Origin: Dermanyssus gallinae
Taxonomy: Eukaryota > Arthropoda > Arachnida > Mesostigmata > Dermanyssidae
DNA length: 64,000 nt
Direction of reading: 5' to 3'
NCBI GenBank assembly: GCA_003439945.1
Contig: QVRM01001440.1
Coordinates: 310,001 to 374,000, forward strand
Shown: piece after piece, positions 55,301-64,000 of the stretch
Numbering within the stretch: the stretch's first letter is position 1
Layout of the letters: each line of letters begins with the position of its first letter
Program-made: the position numbers and the translations under genes
Notes under the pieces: generated by a model
The model's database searches: none
Seen by the model: only the letters and a program-made list of their open reading frames with translations
What the model was told of the DNA's origin: nothing

Positions 55301-56318
55301 GTCGACTCCTCAATGGTCTGGGCCATTTTGGCCCCTGCCCCAGAAGTGGTCTTAGTGAGCCGAATTACCAGATCACCCTGGCTGGTTTTTACCATTCCAT
55401 TTATACTGGCCCCCAGGTCGCCCTCGTCAGTCAGTTGTGCTCGCAGACTCTTATGGGTATCTGCAAATGTCCCCCACCCGAACTCTGACCGAGGTTTGAG
55501 TGGCTAGGTCGTGCGGGAGTGGGGCTTGGACTATTCGCGGAGGGATCCCTTTTCCTCGACGCACTAGTGCTGCAAAGCTCAATAGAGCCAAGATCCCTGC
55601 TCTGCTCGATGAGAGCAGCAAGATGCCGTTGAAGATGTTTTCTGTGCTTTTTCGGCCACACGTATAGCAAGAGCTGTTCCGCAACGGGCCTTGACAGCTG
55701 TAGAAGGCCGTTGACCCTCGTCTTGTAAATCCCCAGGGCTTGGTCAACCAGCTTCTCTTCCGGCCCGAGAACGCCCACCAGAAGATGGCGCTCCCTCCCC
55801 CCGGACTAACAGAGCCTGTAAAAGGCACCCAAGCCATTTTAGCATGAAGCACTGCCGCCGTACCCGGAGCTTGTTAAAGTAGCTGTGTGAGCGACGAAAA
55901 CTGAGCGGACAATTCCGTGATGAGTCCATGGAAAATGTCCGCTTCGGAGGCCACCAGCACGCCCCTCGCCGCTCTGGAGGCGGTAATGGCCTCAGGAGAC
56001 AAGAGGACGCACATAAGAGCCCTCGAGGACCAGAATAGGCCTACGAGTTTTGTTAAGTCCTCGGTGGTACTCGCTGCCTTGATCTTGGTTAAGAGGTAGG
56101 CTTGCGCCACTTAAAGATCTGCCGGTAGGGTGAACTGTTTAGAATCACACTATAGTTGGTAGGGCTCGGTTCACCTTATGAGATCATCCTGCAAGAAATA
56201 CTCATTGCCCAAGTCGCTATTTGGCTACTTGTTCGGATCCTTCGCTCGATTGCTTGAAGATACATTCATCATCTGCCATTGGCCAATAGATCCTTCATTT
56301 CGTGGCTACTCATCGTAA
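52376..56318 (-). mobile_element. R1-clade non-LTR element, copy B (split by a small insertion)
   Basis: The minus strand runs ORF1 (about 56110-55250, gag-like), a knuckle region near 55200-55130, the endonuclease/ORF2 linker (about 54900-54540) and RT fingers (54480-54190; 'LSTGKALGPDGIPPEVVK', 'MKWKKAHLALVPK'-like). Across the insertion comes 'VLVERLNQEIMHKQALW' (about 54140 and 53855-53810). Motif C region and thumb follow (53600-53280; 'TYDGVVQHQDLPEGVE..AYADDLAVL', 'KTEVLYLTGHKRTRG'). The 3' UTR ends in a poly-A (cttttttaagg at 52499). It aligns with copy A (11615-14272), which lacks the RT. Multiple frameshifts. Confidence 0.8.
53869..54123 (-). mobile_element. 255-bp truncated retroelement with 14-bp target-site duplication
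   Basis: A poly-T start (poly-A tail of a minus-strand insert) is followed by sequence like an R1 3' UTR ('ggtagtgtggggctc'). It is flanked by ctaggacattctct at 53855-53868 and again at 54124-54137. It splits the RT frame of R1 copy B; the frames on both sides are continuous once the insert is disregarded. Confidence 0.88.
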
Positions 56319-56800
56319 ATTTTGTACGATGCCTTGAAACGGCACTGTTACAAACTAATTTGCGGAACGAGAACAAATATATATCGAGAATAACACAGCA
56401 CTCCGGCTTTGTCTTTAGTCTTGATTAATATTGATCTAGCCCACGTCGGTTGGGCTTACACTTGTTTTCACTTTGTAGCGACTGGATATGCTACTAGTTG
56501 GTACCTAAATAATATATCATTTCTAACACAGCACAGCGCAGTGCCCGGCTCTGACTCACCCCTTGGTGGCGGCTCTGATGCGTAGCGTGATCCCTACCCT
56601 CGGACGCCGCCGGCGGATCAACTCGTACGTGCACTGCACCGCAGAGAAACAAGATGGCCGCAGCCGTTTATATACCGTAGTCGATCGACCTGCGCCTGGC
56701 GGCTGTCTACGCTACTAGTCAGAGTCGTTTTACAAGAATTCTTTACAGAACTGGTTGGAAGTTTTTTCAAGGACGGACGTTTATTTTACTGTGACTGTTT
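56319..56800. other. no recognisable gene
   Basis: Intervening sequence between R1 copy B and the next R1 element. Contains a short GC-rich part (56540-56720) without a motif. Confidence 0.45.
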
Positions 56801-59000
56801 AATTATGGTCTTAGAAACCCAATGTCAAAGAAGTGCCTGCGCTGAAGTAAAGCAGGGTCTATCTCTCTCCCTCTATATCGTCGTTCCACTAGCTCGTGGG
56901 GGCCGGCTGCCTGATCCTCTGGAAGAGGCCCCGCCGCCTTGCGAGCCGTTGCAAGCGCTCTTGCTACCTGGTCCGCCTCTAGATCGCTGAGCAACGCATT
57001 GGTCCAGGACAGAGACCAGTTCCTTTTTGTCCAGTCTTCGCATTTGCCACGTGCGACGAGGTCTTGCGTTAACTTCATCTCGTCCGAGAAGCGTGTAGAT
57101 AAAGCAGATTTAGCGTTGAGATGCCCTTCTTTCTCAAGAAGATCGGAGCGCTTTCCTTACTCATTTCTGACAAACCCCCCTCCGCGGCCCAGTTCTCTAG
57201 GATACGGCCTTTTTTCGTTATTAATCGGCTTCCCCATATTATATTGGCCGCATTAAAGTCCCTTCTTACCACAATTGGTGGCTTCTCAGTGATTGTTCTG
57301 GGTGTCCAACATACTTGAGAACTCTTCTGTTGCTTTGTTGGGTGAGAAGTAACGCATTTAAAGTACTCCCGTGTCGTGTCAATTCAGGCAAACCCTTGTT
57401 GCAGTTTTTGTGCTCTTGTCGGTCTTAGTTTTCCCGCTTTTTCGTTCTTGGGTGGTTAGGTGCTCCCGTGCCCCGATTCCCGCCCTGATACCGTAGAGGA
57501 GTCTGCGGCGGGGGGGGGGGGGGGGTCGTCATTGGGCATTTAACCCTGGGGCCTCTGTGACATCGGGGGGTGCCAAGGGGTTCTCCTGGCGGATAGAACC
57601 GCGTTTACTTGTTGCCGGCAAGCTGGACATGACATGCTGCCTGCCCGGTGACTTTCTTCTTTGTAGACAAAGCACGTCGGTTGTGCTGCTTACATGTACG
57701 TACCGTCTTGATGTACACCCAAGTCTTGGCTCGGAAATTTAGAGTGCCATCGTGGGTGGTAGTCCGCGGGCACACCGTATGTCGCATTTGATAACCGCGT
57801 AACTCGTAAGCGGGTCGACGCGCAAGAGGGCCGTATCCTGCTGCGGCGTTCCTTCTCTGCAGTCTGCTTGATACCCTGTAGGAGTCGTTATAGCTTCCGC
57901 CATTTTCTTTCCAGCGCCTGGATTTCTCTCTTCTAGTCGGATTATGAGGTCTCCTTGGGGGTTCGTGCTCACTCTTCGGACCAATGCTCCCGGTATTGCC
58001 GAGTCTGCCGTCCGCGGTCGGATGTCATTGAGGGTATCCGCAAAGGACTTGCCCTCCGCCGACCACACCCGTACGGTGGTCCGAGCTGTGAGCTGAACCT
58101 TGGGGATGGGGGCTCGAAGTCAAAAGACTGGTTTTCTCCGAACGTAGATCTAGCGCGCCCTCTCCTTGCGCTTGTAGCGTCAGAATGGCCAGGGTCCTGT
58201 GCATTTGCGAGTTTCGCCGCTGCGATGTTACGTAGAGAAGTGGCCAAGGTGTAATATTTTTGCTACCATTTTCTTTAGAACGGCCACTACTGGCTCTTTC
58301 AGTTCTTTGCTTGGTTTAACTACGGCTACAACCAGACATCGCTGAGGGTGGGGGAGTGGCCTCGGGTCTCTCGATGGACTCCCAGGCGACCGTGCTACGT
58401 AGTACTGCCGCCGTTCCTGCTGGGCTATCTACGATAGCCGGCAGAGACAGGAATTGGCTATCAAGAGCTGCGATCATGGCCTAGCCGTGCTCTGCTCTTC
58501 TTGTTAGGAGTAGGCCCTTAACATCTCTAGAATCCGTCTTCTTCGCCGTTGCCATCATTACCCGCTAGAGGGCCTCGCGGGGCCAGGGTTTCAACGGTAG
58601 TCTTAGAATGTCCTCGTGCGCATGGGCCTGCCTTGCCTCTTCCTCTAGGGCTTCCCGTTACGCCTGGTCGAACGCCTTCTTTATACGTTCAATAGCCTCG
58701 GTAACTATTTCGATATACCCTCCAGCTCAATCTTGGTGTTCTGCGCCTTGCAGAGGCTCCATTATCGTTCTGTATACTTTGTCGTGATTCCCACGGCATC
58801 TTCAATGTCCCGGTCGATCTTGGTTTCGCCGTGGCAGGGGTCCTTCTTAGCCGTCTCCGGGACCGGCGATATGGTCATCGACCTCATCCTCTTCCGCCCG
58901 GGCAGCGGTTCAGCATAGGAGAGGCCCGCTTGCCCCGTTTCCATCTCGTCATCGACCTCCTCTAGGGCCGGCAGCAACACTCCGTATCTCCGAGCCTAGA
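56800..59000 (-). mobile_element. R1-like element, ORF1 and endonuclease part only
   Basis: Minus strand: ORF1 start region (58980-58762, acidic/basic with 'VPETAKKDPCHGE'). Degenerate middle. The gag core (58068-57739) carries 'GKSFADTLNDIRPRT', 'NPQGDLIIRLEE' and 'DTALLRVDPLTSYAVIKC'. The endonuclease (57320-56840) carries 'RDFNAANIIWGSR' and 'GRILENWAAEGGLSEM', the GDFNAxxxxWGS...GRxLxxW pattern of R1. No RT follows. A run of about 17 G (57511-57527) lies between ORF1 and the endonuclease. Confidence 0.75.
57511..57527. repeat. poly-G run
   Basis: About 17 consecutive G; length may be affected by sequencing error. Confidence 0.8.
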
Positions 59001-59029
59001 CCCGAACGAGCGTTGAGGGGGTACGTGCG

Positions 59030-61443
59030 AGTGAGCAGCACACTCGCGATTGCACGTCTCCTCCGCAACCTTTGAGCGATAAACATCGGCGAGCGGGTCT
59101 GCAGGCCGGACGCATGGGTCCGGCTTTATGAGCCGACCTGCTTTCGGCGCCAGTGCCCGCGTCACTAGGTGGAGACCTGGAACACACATCTGCCATCAAT
59201 GCGGAGGCCCCGACCATTTGGTTGGCGACTGCAAGGCGCCACAGCCAAAATGCGACGAGGATAGTCACCGGGCAAACAGTATGTCATGCCCCGCATACAG
59301 AGAGCAAGCATTTAACGCTTCAAGCATTACATGGAACAGTAAGACAACGGCAGAAAGAGGCCGCCTCCTGGAGGACTGGGCTGGGTTGCATACAGGGGAA
59401 GCACCCCAAGGTTTGCCTGAGATACCCAAGCCTCTTATATAGACCTTACTCTTGCCAATGATAGGACTCTCCCTTTCGGTTCCGAGTGGACGGTACTCGA
59501 AGAGGAAGAATCGCTAAGCAATCATCGCTACATTTTTTTGCTTGCCCGACGGACCCTAATGACCCCGATACGACTCAAGTAAAAGAGATGCTCACGGCGG
59601 CCTGTGAGGCGGCGGGACCTCACTGCTGCCAAACTGGGTCAAAACAAAATACCCCCAAGAGCTAGTGGTCCGAAGAGATAGAAAAGGCGTGGAAGGAGTT
59701 CATAAGAGCAAATCGGACACTAACGCACGCCCACTCGTGGCTGGCTCGCCGCCGGCGGAAGGGGGCCACAGAGTTCGAGCTCGTCGCACCGACGGCTAGG
59801 GCACTGGCCCTGCAGAATATCTACAGGGAAAAGCGTTGTGCCCTAAAGGCCTGGATTACACGGGCCAAAGACACCGCGTGGAAGAAACTGGTGGAGGCTG
59901 TCGAGGTGGATCCCTGGGTCCTACCATACAGGGTGGTCATGGGGAAGCTTCGGCGCCCACCTCCACCCATTCCGCCCGACCAGATTGCAACGACGGTCAC
60001 GACGCTCTTCCCACGTCAAGCTCAGCGCCCACCAGACGACATCGCGGAGGCGCCCGAAGAGGTGACTGCCGCGCGGGAAAGACTGGCAACCGGAAGGCAC
60101 CAGGGCCCGGCAGGATCCCATCAGGGGTGGTGAGGCTATTTGCCGACAGACATCCCAAGGAGGTGGCCACACTCGTCACCCGGCTGCTTACCAAGGGGTA
60201 CTGCCCAAGGCAGTGGAAGAAAGCGCAACTCAGGCTAATCCCCAAACTAGGGGCGGCAATAGGGTTGACACCGCACAGACCCATCTGCCTGCTAAACACC
60301 GCAGACAAGCTTGTGGAAAATATTTTAGTAACACATCTAAACGCGGAAATCGAGGCAAAACAGGCTTTGTCGGAATATCAATACGGTTTCCGACGAGGCC
60401 GCTCCTCGCTCGACGCACTGTAACGGGTTCTAAATCACGCCAGGCGGGAAACTACGAAGTCCTTAAAAACCAGCGTTTATGTGCTTTTAATACTCTTAGA
60501 TCTTCGTAACCCCTTACCTCCACCAAATATTATCATCTTATCTATGAGACAGAACTCTTAGAGTGGGAGACAGTGAGTACGAACTAAGCTCGGGCGTCCC
60601 ACAGGGATCCGTAATTGGCTCGGTTCACTGGAACATCGCATACGATGGAGTCTTGCGAATGGAGATTCTACCTGACGGTGTGGAAACCCTAGCATACGCC
60701 GATGACCTGGCGTTGCTGGCGACAGCCAGACAGGAAACTTAACTACAGGAGCTTGCAACTATCGCTCTGGACAAAGTGGCCAAGTGGATGCGCTCTATCA
60801 CCTTCAACTGGCGCCACAAAAAACAGAGGCACTTCACCTCACTAGGCGGAAGCGCACGAGAGGGTTCAACCTGACTCTCTCGGGCCAACTCAGAGTAATC
60901 AAGAAGGAGGCCAAGTACCTGGAGGTCATCCTGGACACCGGACTTAGGGTGCAGCGCATATTGCCTACGTCGCCTGCAAGGTCGCTGCGGTCGCGCAGAA
61001 TCTTGCACGGATCCTCCCGCGAGATGGAGAGGCGTCTGAGAGATGGAGGCGGCTTCTGGCGACCGTGGCGGAGTCAACAGCAATGTATGCGGCGCCAGTC
61101 TAGGCAGACTTTGCCCTCCGGACGGCGCGCAACCGGGGCGCACTCAGAGCCGCGCAGCGGGGTATGGCTATGAGAGTCTCCAGGGCCTACCGCACGGTGT
61201 CTACGGATGCCCTGATAGTACTGGCCCGTGGCTACCTTGGGATCTCCTGACCAGGGAGAGAAGCGAACGTCGCCTCGACGGGAACTGGGACCTCACGCAG
61301 GCACAACTGAAGACACTGGAACTAGGGAACGAAGAATGGCGAATTCCCCGAGGCGACGCCGGCGTTCAATGGACTCGCCGACTAATACCAGATCTGCGCC
61401 GGTGGTATGACAAGTAGCTGGGCGAGCTGTCATACACCACGAC
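59030..61443 (+). mobile_element. R1-like element with gag knuckles fused to the endonuclease, RT and thumb (broken)
   Basis: The plus-strand frame 59128-59442 has the knuckle 'CHQCGGPDHLVGDC' and 'SCPAYREQAFNASSITWNS', then 'GRLLEDWAG'. The gag C terminus thus passes directly into the middle of the endonuclease, skipping its N-terminal half. Next are the linker 'EVDPWVLPYRVVMGKL' (59900-59950), RT fingers ('LPKLGAAIGLTPHRPICLLN' type, 60230-60300) and motif B 'SGVPQGSVIGS' (about 60590). Motif C reads 'AYADDLALLAT' (60690-60725). The thumb is 'EAKYLEVILDTGL' and the C-terminal region 'AYRTVSTDALIVLARGYLPW'. At least five frameshifts. It lies head to head with the preceding element. Confidence 0.8.
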
Positions 61444-62742
61444 AAAAGTGCTCACGTTGTCGATGTTTTTCCGCAATTGAGCAAGGAGACCACAACAGGA
61501 AAGTGACCCGATAATGACATTGAATTTAGAATCGCTAGTTAAGCTTTAGAAAAAGTTGAACAGCCCCTAACTGCAATAGGATCGAGGCCAGTTCTAGAAA
61601 AAAGTCGGGTGACATGATCGATGAGATGCATTAGGTCGTTGCTAATGAAGAAGGATATATAGTTCAACGGCGGGGGCCTAGCGAGCAAGTTGGCGTTTAA
61701 ATCACCAAGGAACGGCCAAGGAAGTAAAGAATTAGGTGGTAGAGTATTATTGAATGGATCAAAGAGAACATCCTTATAAAGAGTACTGCTCGAGTAAAAC
61801 CGAATGATATAATCTTCAAACTCGGTTTTTTTCCGAAGATATATACGAGAAGCTTGACTGCACCCATCAAGACTACTAAGCGATAGAGTGGATACATTCA
61901 TACAGGTGGTACGAACATAGATTCCGACACCGCCTCTAAGCTTATGCGTTTTACGTTTGGATACCATTAAGCTGAAGCCGTCAATCGCAAACAGAAGAGC
62001 ATCGATGTCTTTAAGTGCCAAGTCTCGCTTATAACTGCTACATCAACGGATGACCACTTATCACAGAGTACACCGCTCAGGTGCTTGTGTTGCCCCCATT
62101 TTTGAATCCCTCTGCGCCAGTATTGAGGTGTAATGTTGTAAGCGAGCTACTCAGAAGGGGAAAGGTCGTACCAGTACTCGGAACCTCGTCTTGGGTTTCC
62201 GTGGCCCTCCCAGCAGAGATGACGTCCATTTCTAGAAGTTTGTTGGTTTCTTCTTTCATGGCATGGGTTTCTTCAAGAAGATCTCAGAGATTCCAGGCAG
62301 ACTCACACGAACTTTGGGATCTAGGTTTGAGGACGAAATATCTATGATTAGGGACTGTACCACTGCTGCTAAGTAAGTTTTAGCATGCAGAATATCCCAA
62401 AAGAACCGTTAGATTTAAATTTTAAATTAATCTAAAAAACATGTTTGTTGTTGAGTTAATATCATGTGGGAATTATCTATAGAACAATACATCTAGAAAT
62501 GCCCTTCTGAGCTTTTCCGGGTCATTCGCTCTGCAGATGGATATGAGTGAAAAAGCATCTTATATCTTCCTTCAAGGCCTGAGTGACCGTAGGTTTGTTG
62601 ACGAGAACTTCCGACTTGAACAGAGGTAAAGAGTCCAAAGGCGATAAATAAACGATCTATTCTGGAGAACAAGCTATTTTTAATAATGGTTGACTGTATA
62701 TTCTCTAACGGTTAAAGGGGCTGACTGTCAAGCACAGCAGCA
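61444..62742. other. spacer with an antisense endonuclease remnant
   Basis: Contains the CR1/jockey-like endonuclease fragment at 61539-62021. 62060-62700 shows no motif. Confidence 0.5.
61539..62021 (-). pseudogene. non-LTR endonuclease-domain fragment (CR1/jockey-like)
   Basis: A 160-codon minus-strand frame with 'KLRGGVGIYVRTTC', 'FLGDLNANLLARPP' (GDFN-type box with Leu for Phe) and 'NDLMHLIDHVTR'. This is the order of an AP-type endonuclease (RGGGVxxYV ... GDFN ... LxxLVxxPTR). The start and the SDH end are missing. Confidence 0.75.
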
Positions 62743-62755
62743 GGTACAGCGTCAA

Positions 62756-63902
62756 CGGGCACGCTCGCACGCCGTCCCGCCACACCAGGTACCTAGGGGT
62801 GACCTTGGACACAGGTCTAACTGGCCTGCCACACATTAGGCAGGTTACGCAAAAGGTGGCAAGAGTATCGGCCAACCTGGCCCGAATACTACCCCGGGAG
62901 GGAGGCGCGTCCGATCGCAACGGCGTCTACTAGCTGCTGTTGCAGAAGCGGTCGCGCTCTATGCCGCGCCAGTGTGGGCGGACTTAGCACTCAGGACGGT
63001 CACGGCCCGCCAGGCTCTGCGCCGCTCCCAACGGGGTGTGGCAATTCCGGTTAGCCGGGCGTACCGGACGGTCTCCACGGACGTCCTGCTTGTTCTCGCA
63101 TGCCTGCTTCCATGGGACATGCTGGCGGAGGAGAGGAGTAGGCGGAGATTAAACGGAGAGATATCATGGACCGAGGCTCGAGAGGCCACACTCGCCGCTT
63201 GGGCGGAGATGTGGACCCACCCGCCTGCCGGAGACACGAGAGGCACGTGGACACGCTTCCTCATCACGGACTTGCGCAAGTGGTATACGGCACAGGGACT
63301 AATGACATATTACGCTGCCCAGGCGCTGAGCGGACATGGCCAGTTCCAGGCGTACATGATGAAGATCGGAAAGGCGGCGACGGACATATGCGTTCTCTGC
63401 GACGCCGGAGTGCCCGATGATGCCGCGCATACAATTGAGGCATGCACGGCGTTGTCTGCGTACCGCGATAGCTCACCGTTTACCCTACGGGCATCTACCG
63501 CGCAAGTGATCGTCACGCACATGGTTGACTCAACGACTAATTGGGGTGCTGGCCTAAAATACCTCGACGGGCTCATGCGCGAAAAGATCCGGCTGGAGAA
63601 TAATCGCCGGGCGCGATTCGTCCCCCGGAGCCCCCCTGATTTAACCCAGCAGGACTTGCCTGCTCGGAATGCACCTACAGACTAAGGAAAGGGTTGAAGC
63701 GTGAGGCTCCTCCCTCCTGGTCTCGAGATAATGGTTCACAATTCCGAACCAGGAGGGGGTTCCGGGGGGGGTGGTTTTTAGTGGGTAGTGCGCTCGGATT
63801 AGAGTGAGTCGCGTATTCCCTCTCCGAGCGTCTAGCCCCAAACTACCCGTCATTATATCGGCAGGTGTGCGGAAATGCATTTTCCACCCCTTAAAAAAAA
63901 AT
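62756..63902 (+). mobile_element. R1-clade element, 5'-truncated, with poly-A and 13-bp target-site duplication
   Basis: Plus strand. Starts in the RT thumb ('RYLGVTLDTGL', 'VARVSANLARILP'). After one frame break it has a 237-codon frame (62972-63685) covering the R1 C terminus: 'AYRTVSTDVLLVLACLLPWD', 'LITDLRKWY', and the zinc cluster CVLCDAGVPDDAAHTIEAC. The 3' UTR ends in nine A (63893-63901). ggtacagcgtcaa stands before (62743-62755) and after (63903-63915) the insert. The 3' UTR resembles those at 37512-37855 and 52498-52740. Confidence 0.87.
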
Positions 63903-63915
63903 GGTACAGCGTCAA

Positions 63916-64000
63916 ACTTGAATTTATTGTTTAGAAACCCTGTACAGAAACCTGTCTTAGGGACTGCGTAAAGTTTTGGAAAAGTTGTTTTTGGGATATT
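63916..64000. other. window end, repeat continuing out of the window
   Basis: 63945-64000 aligns with 50020-50075, the sequence that leads into the mariner remnant in block B. The repeat probably continues past the window. Confidence 0.6.

Noticed and set aside
60739..61143. Minus-strand 134-codon frame at the 3' half of the R1 copy
   Set aside because: It is the antisense of the R1 thumb region, which has clear motifs on the plus strand.
1..64000. LTR retrotransposons or endogenous viruses
   Set aside because: No long terminal repeats, protease, integrase or RNase H motifs were seen; all RTs are of non-LTR type.
1..64000. CRISPR arrays, operons or bacterial genes
   Set aside because: No regularly spaced repeats; spliced gene structure and SINEs show a eukaryotic genome.

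Overview
This is an intron-rich, AT-rich piece of an invertebrate nuclear genome, probably an arthropod. That guess rests on the many R1-clade retrotransposons, a CD36/scavenger-receptor-B gene cut into small exons, and a tRNA-derived SINE family. There is no sign of operons, Shine-Dalgarno sites or prokaryotic gene packing. Nearly every long open frame belongs to a mobile element. One host gene is recognisable.

The host gene lies on the + strand. Eight exons (14949-40172) join without any frame break across consensus splice sites into a CD36/SCARB-type protein: N-terminal membrane anchor, ectodomain with the family's LPHF box, C-terminal membrane anchor and stop. The first coding exon (start codon and short cytoplasmic tail) was not found. 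Introns 6 (9.7 kb) and 7 (5.6 kb) are filled with transposons.

Layout. 1-14.3 kb: a minus-strand nest made of mariner debris, a CR1/jockey-like non-LTR element split by about 6 kb of other elements (a restriction-like-endonuclease retrotransposon and a gag-type ORF1 that itself carries a 1584-bp TIR element), then an R1 copy. 14.4-40.2 kb: the CD36-like gene. Its introns hold RT fragments, R1 pieces, SINEs, a fairly young APE-type non-LTR element (26.7-31.2 kb) and an intact Tc1 transposon (31247-32885) nested in that element's TA-rich tail. 40.2-42.7 kb: a truncated R2-clade element between two ~0.5-kb direct repeats, immediately after the CD36 stop. 42.7-49.8 kb: mostly anonymous DNA with a SINE, an R1 ORF1 and an inverted mariner. 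50.0-56.3 kb: a second copy of the nest seen at 1-14.3 kb, in the same order and orientation. 56.8-63.9 kb: R1 elements in both orientations, the last one bounded by a 13-bp target-site duplication.

The genes do not form a pathway. The window records successive transposition: several insertions can be ordered because their target-site duplications are visible, or because removing them restores a reading frame. Best candidates for something new are the intact IR/DR-type Tc1, the 1584-bp TIR element, the endonuclease retrotransposon with an FLDDG catalytic box, and the R2-clade insertion with its long flanking repeats. All clade assignments are by motif recognition only; no database search was possible.
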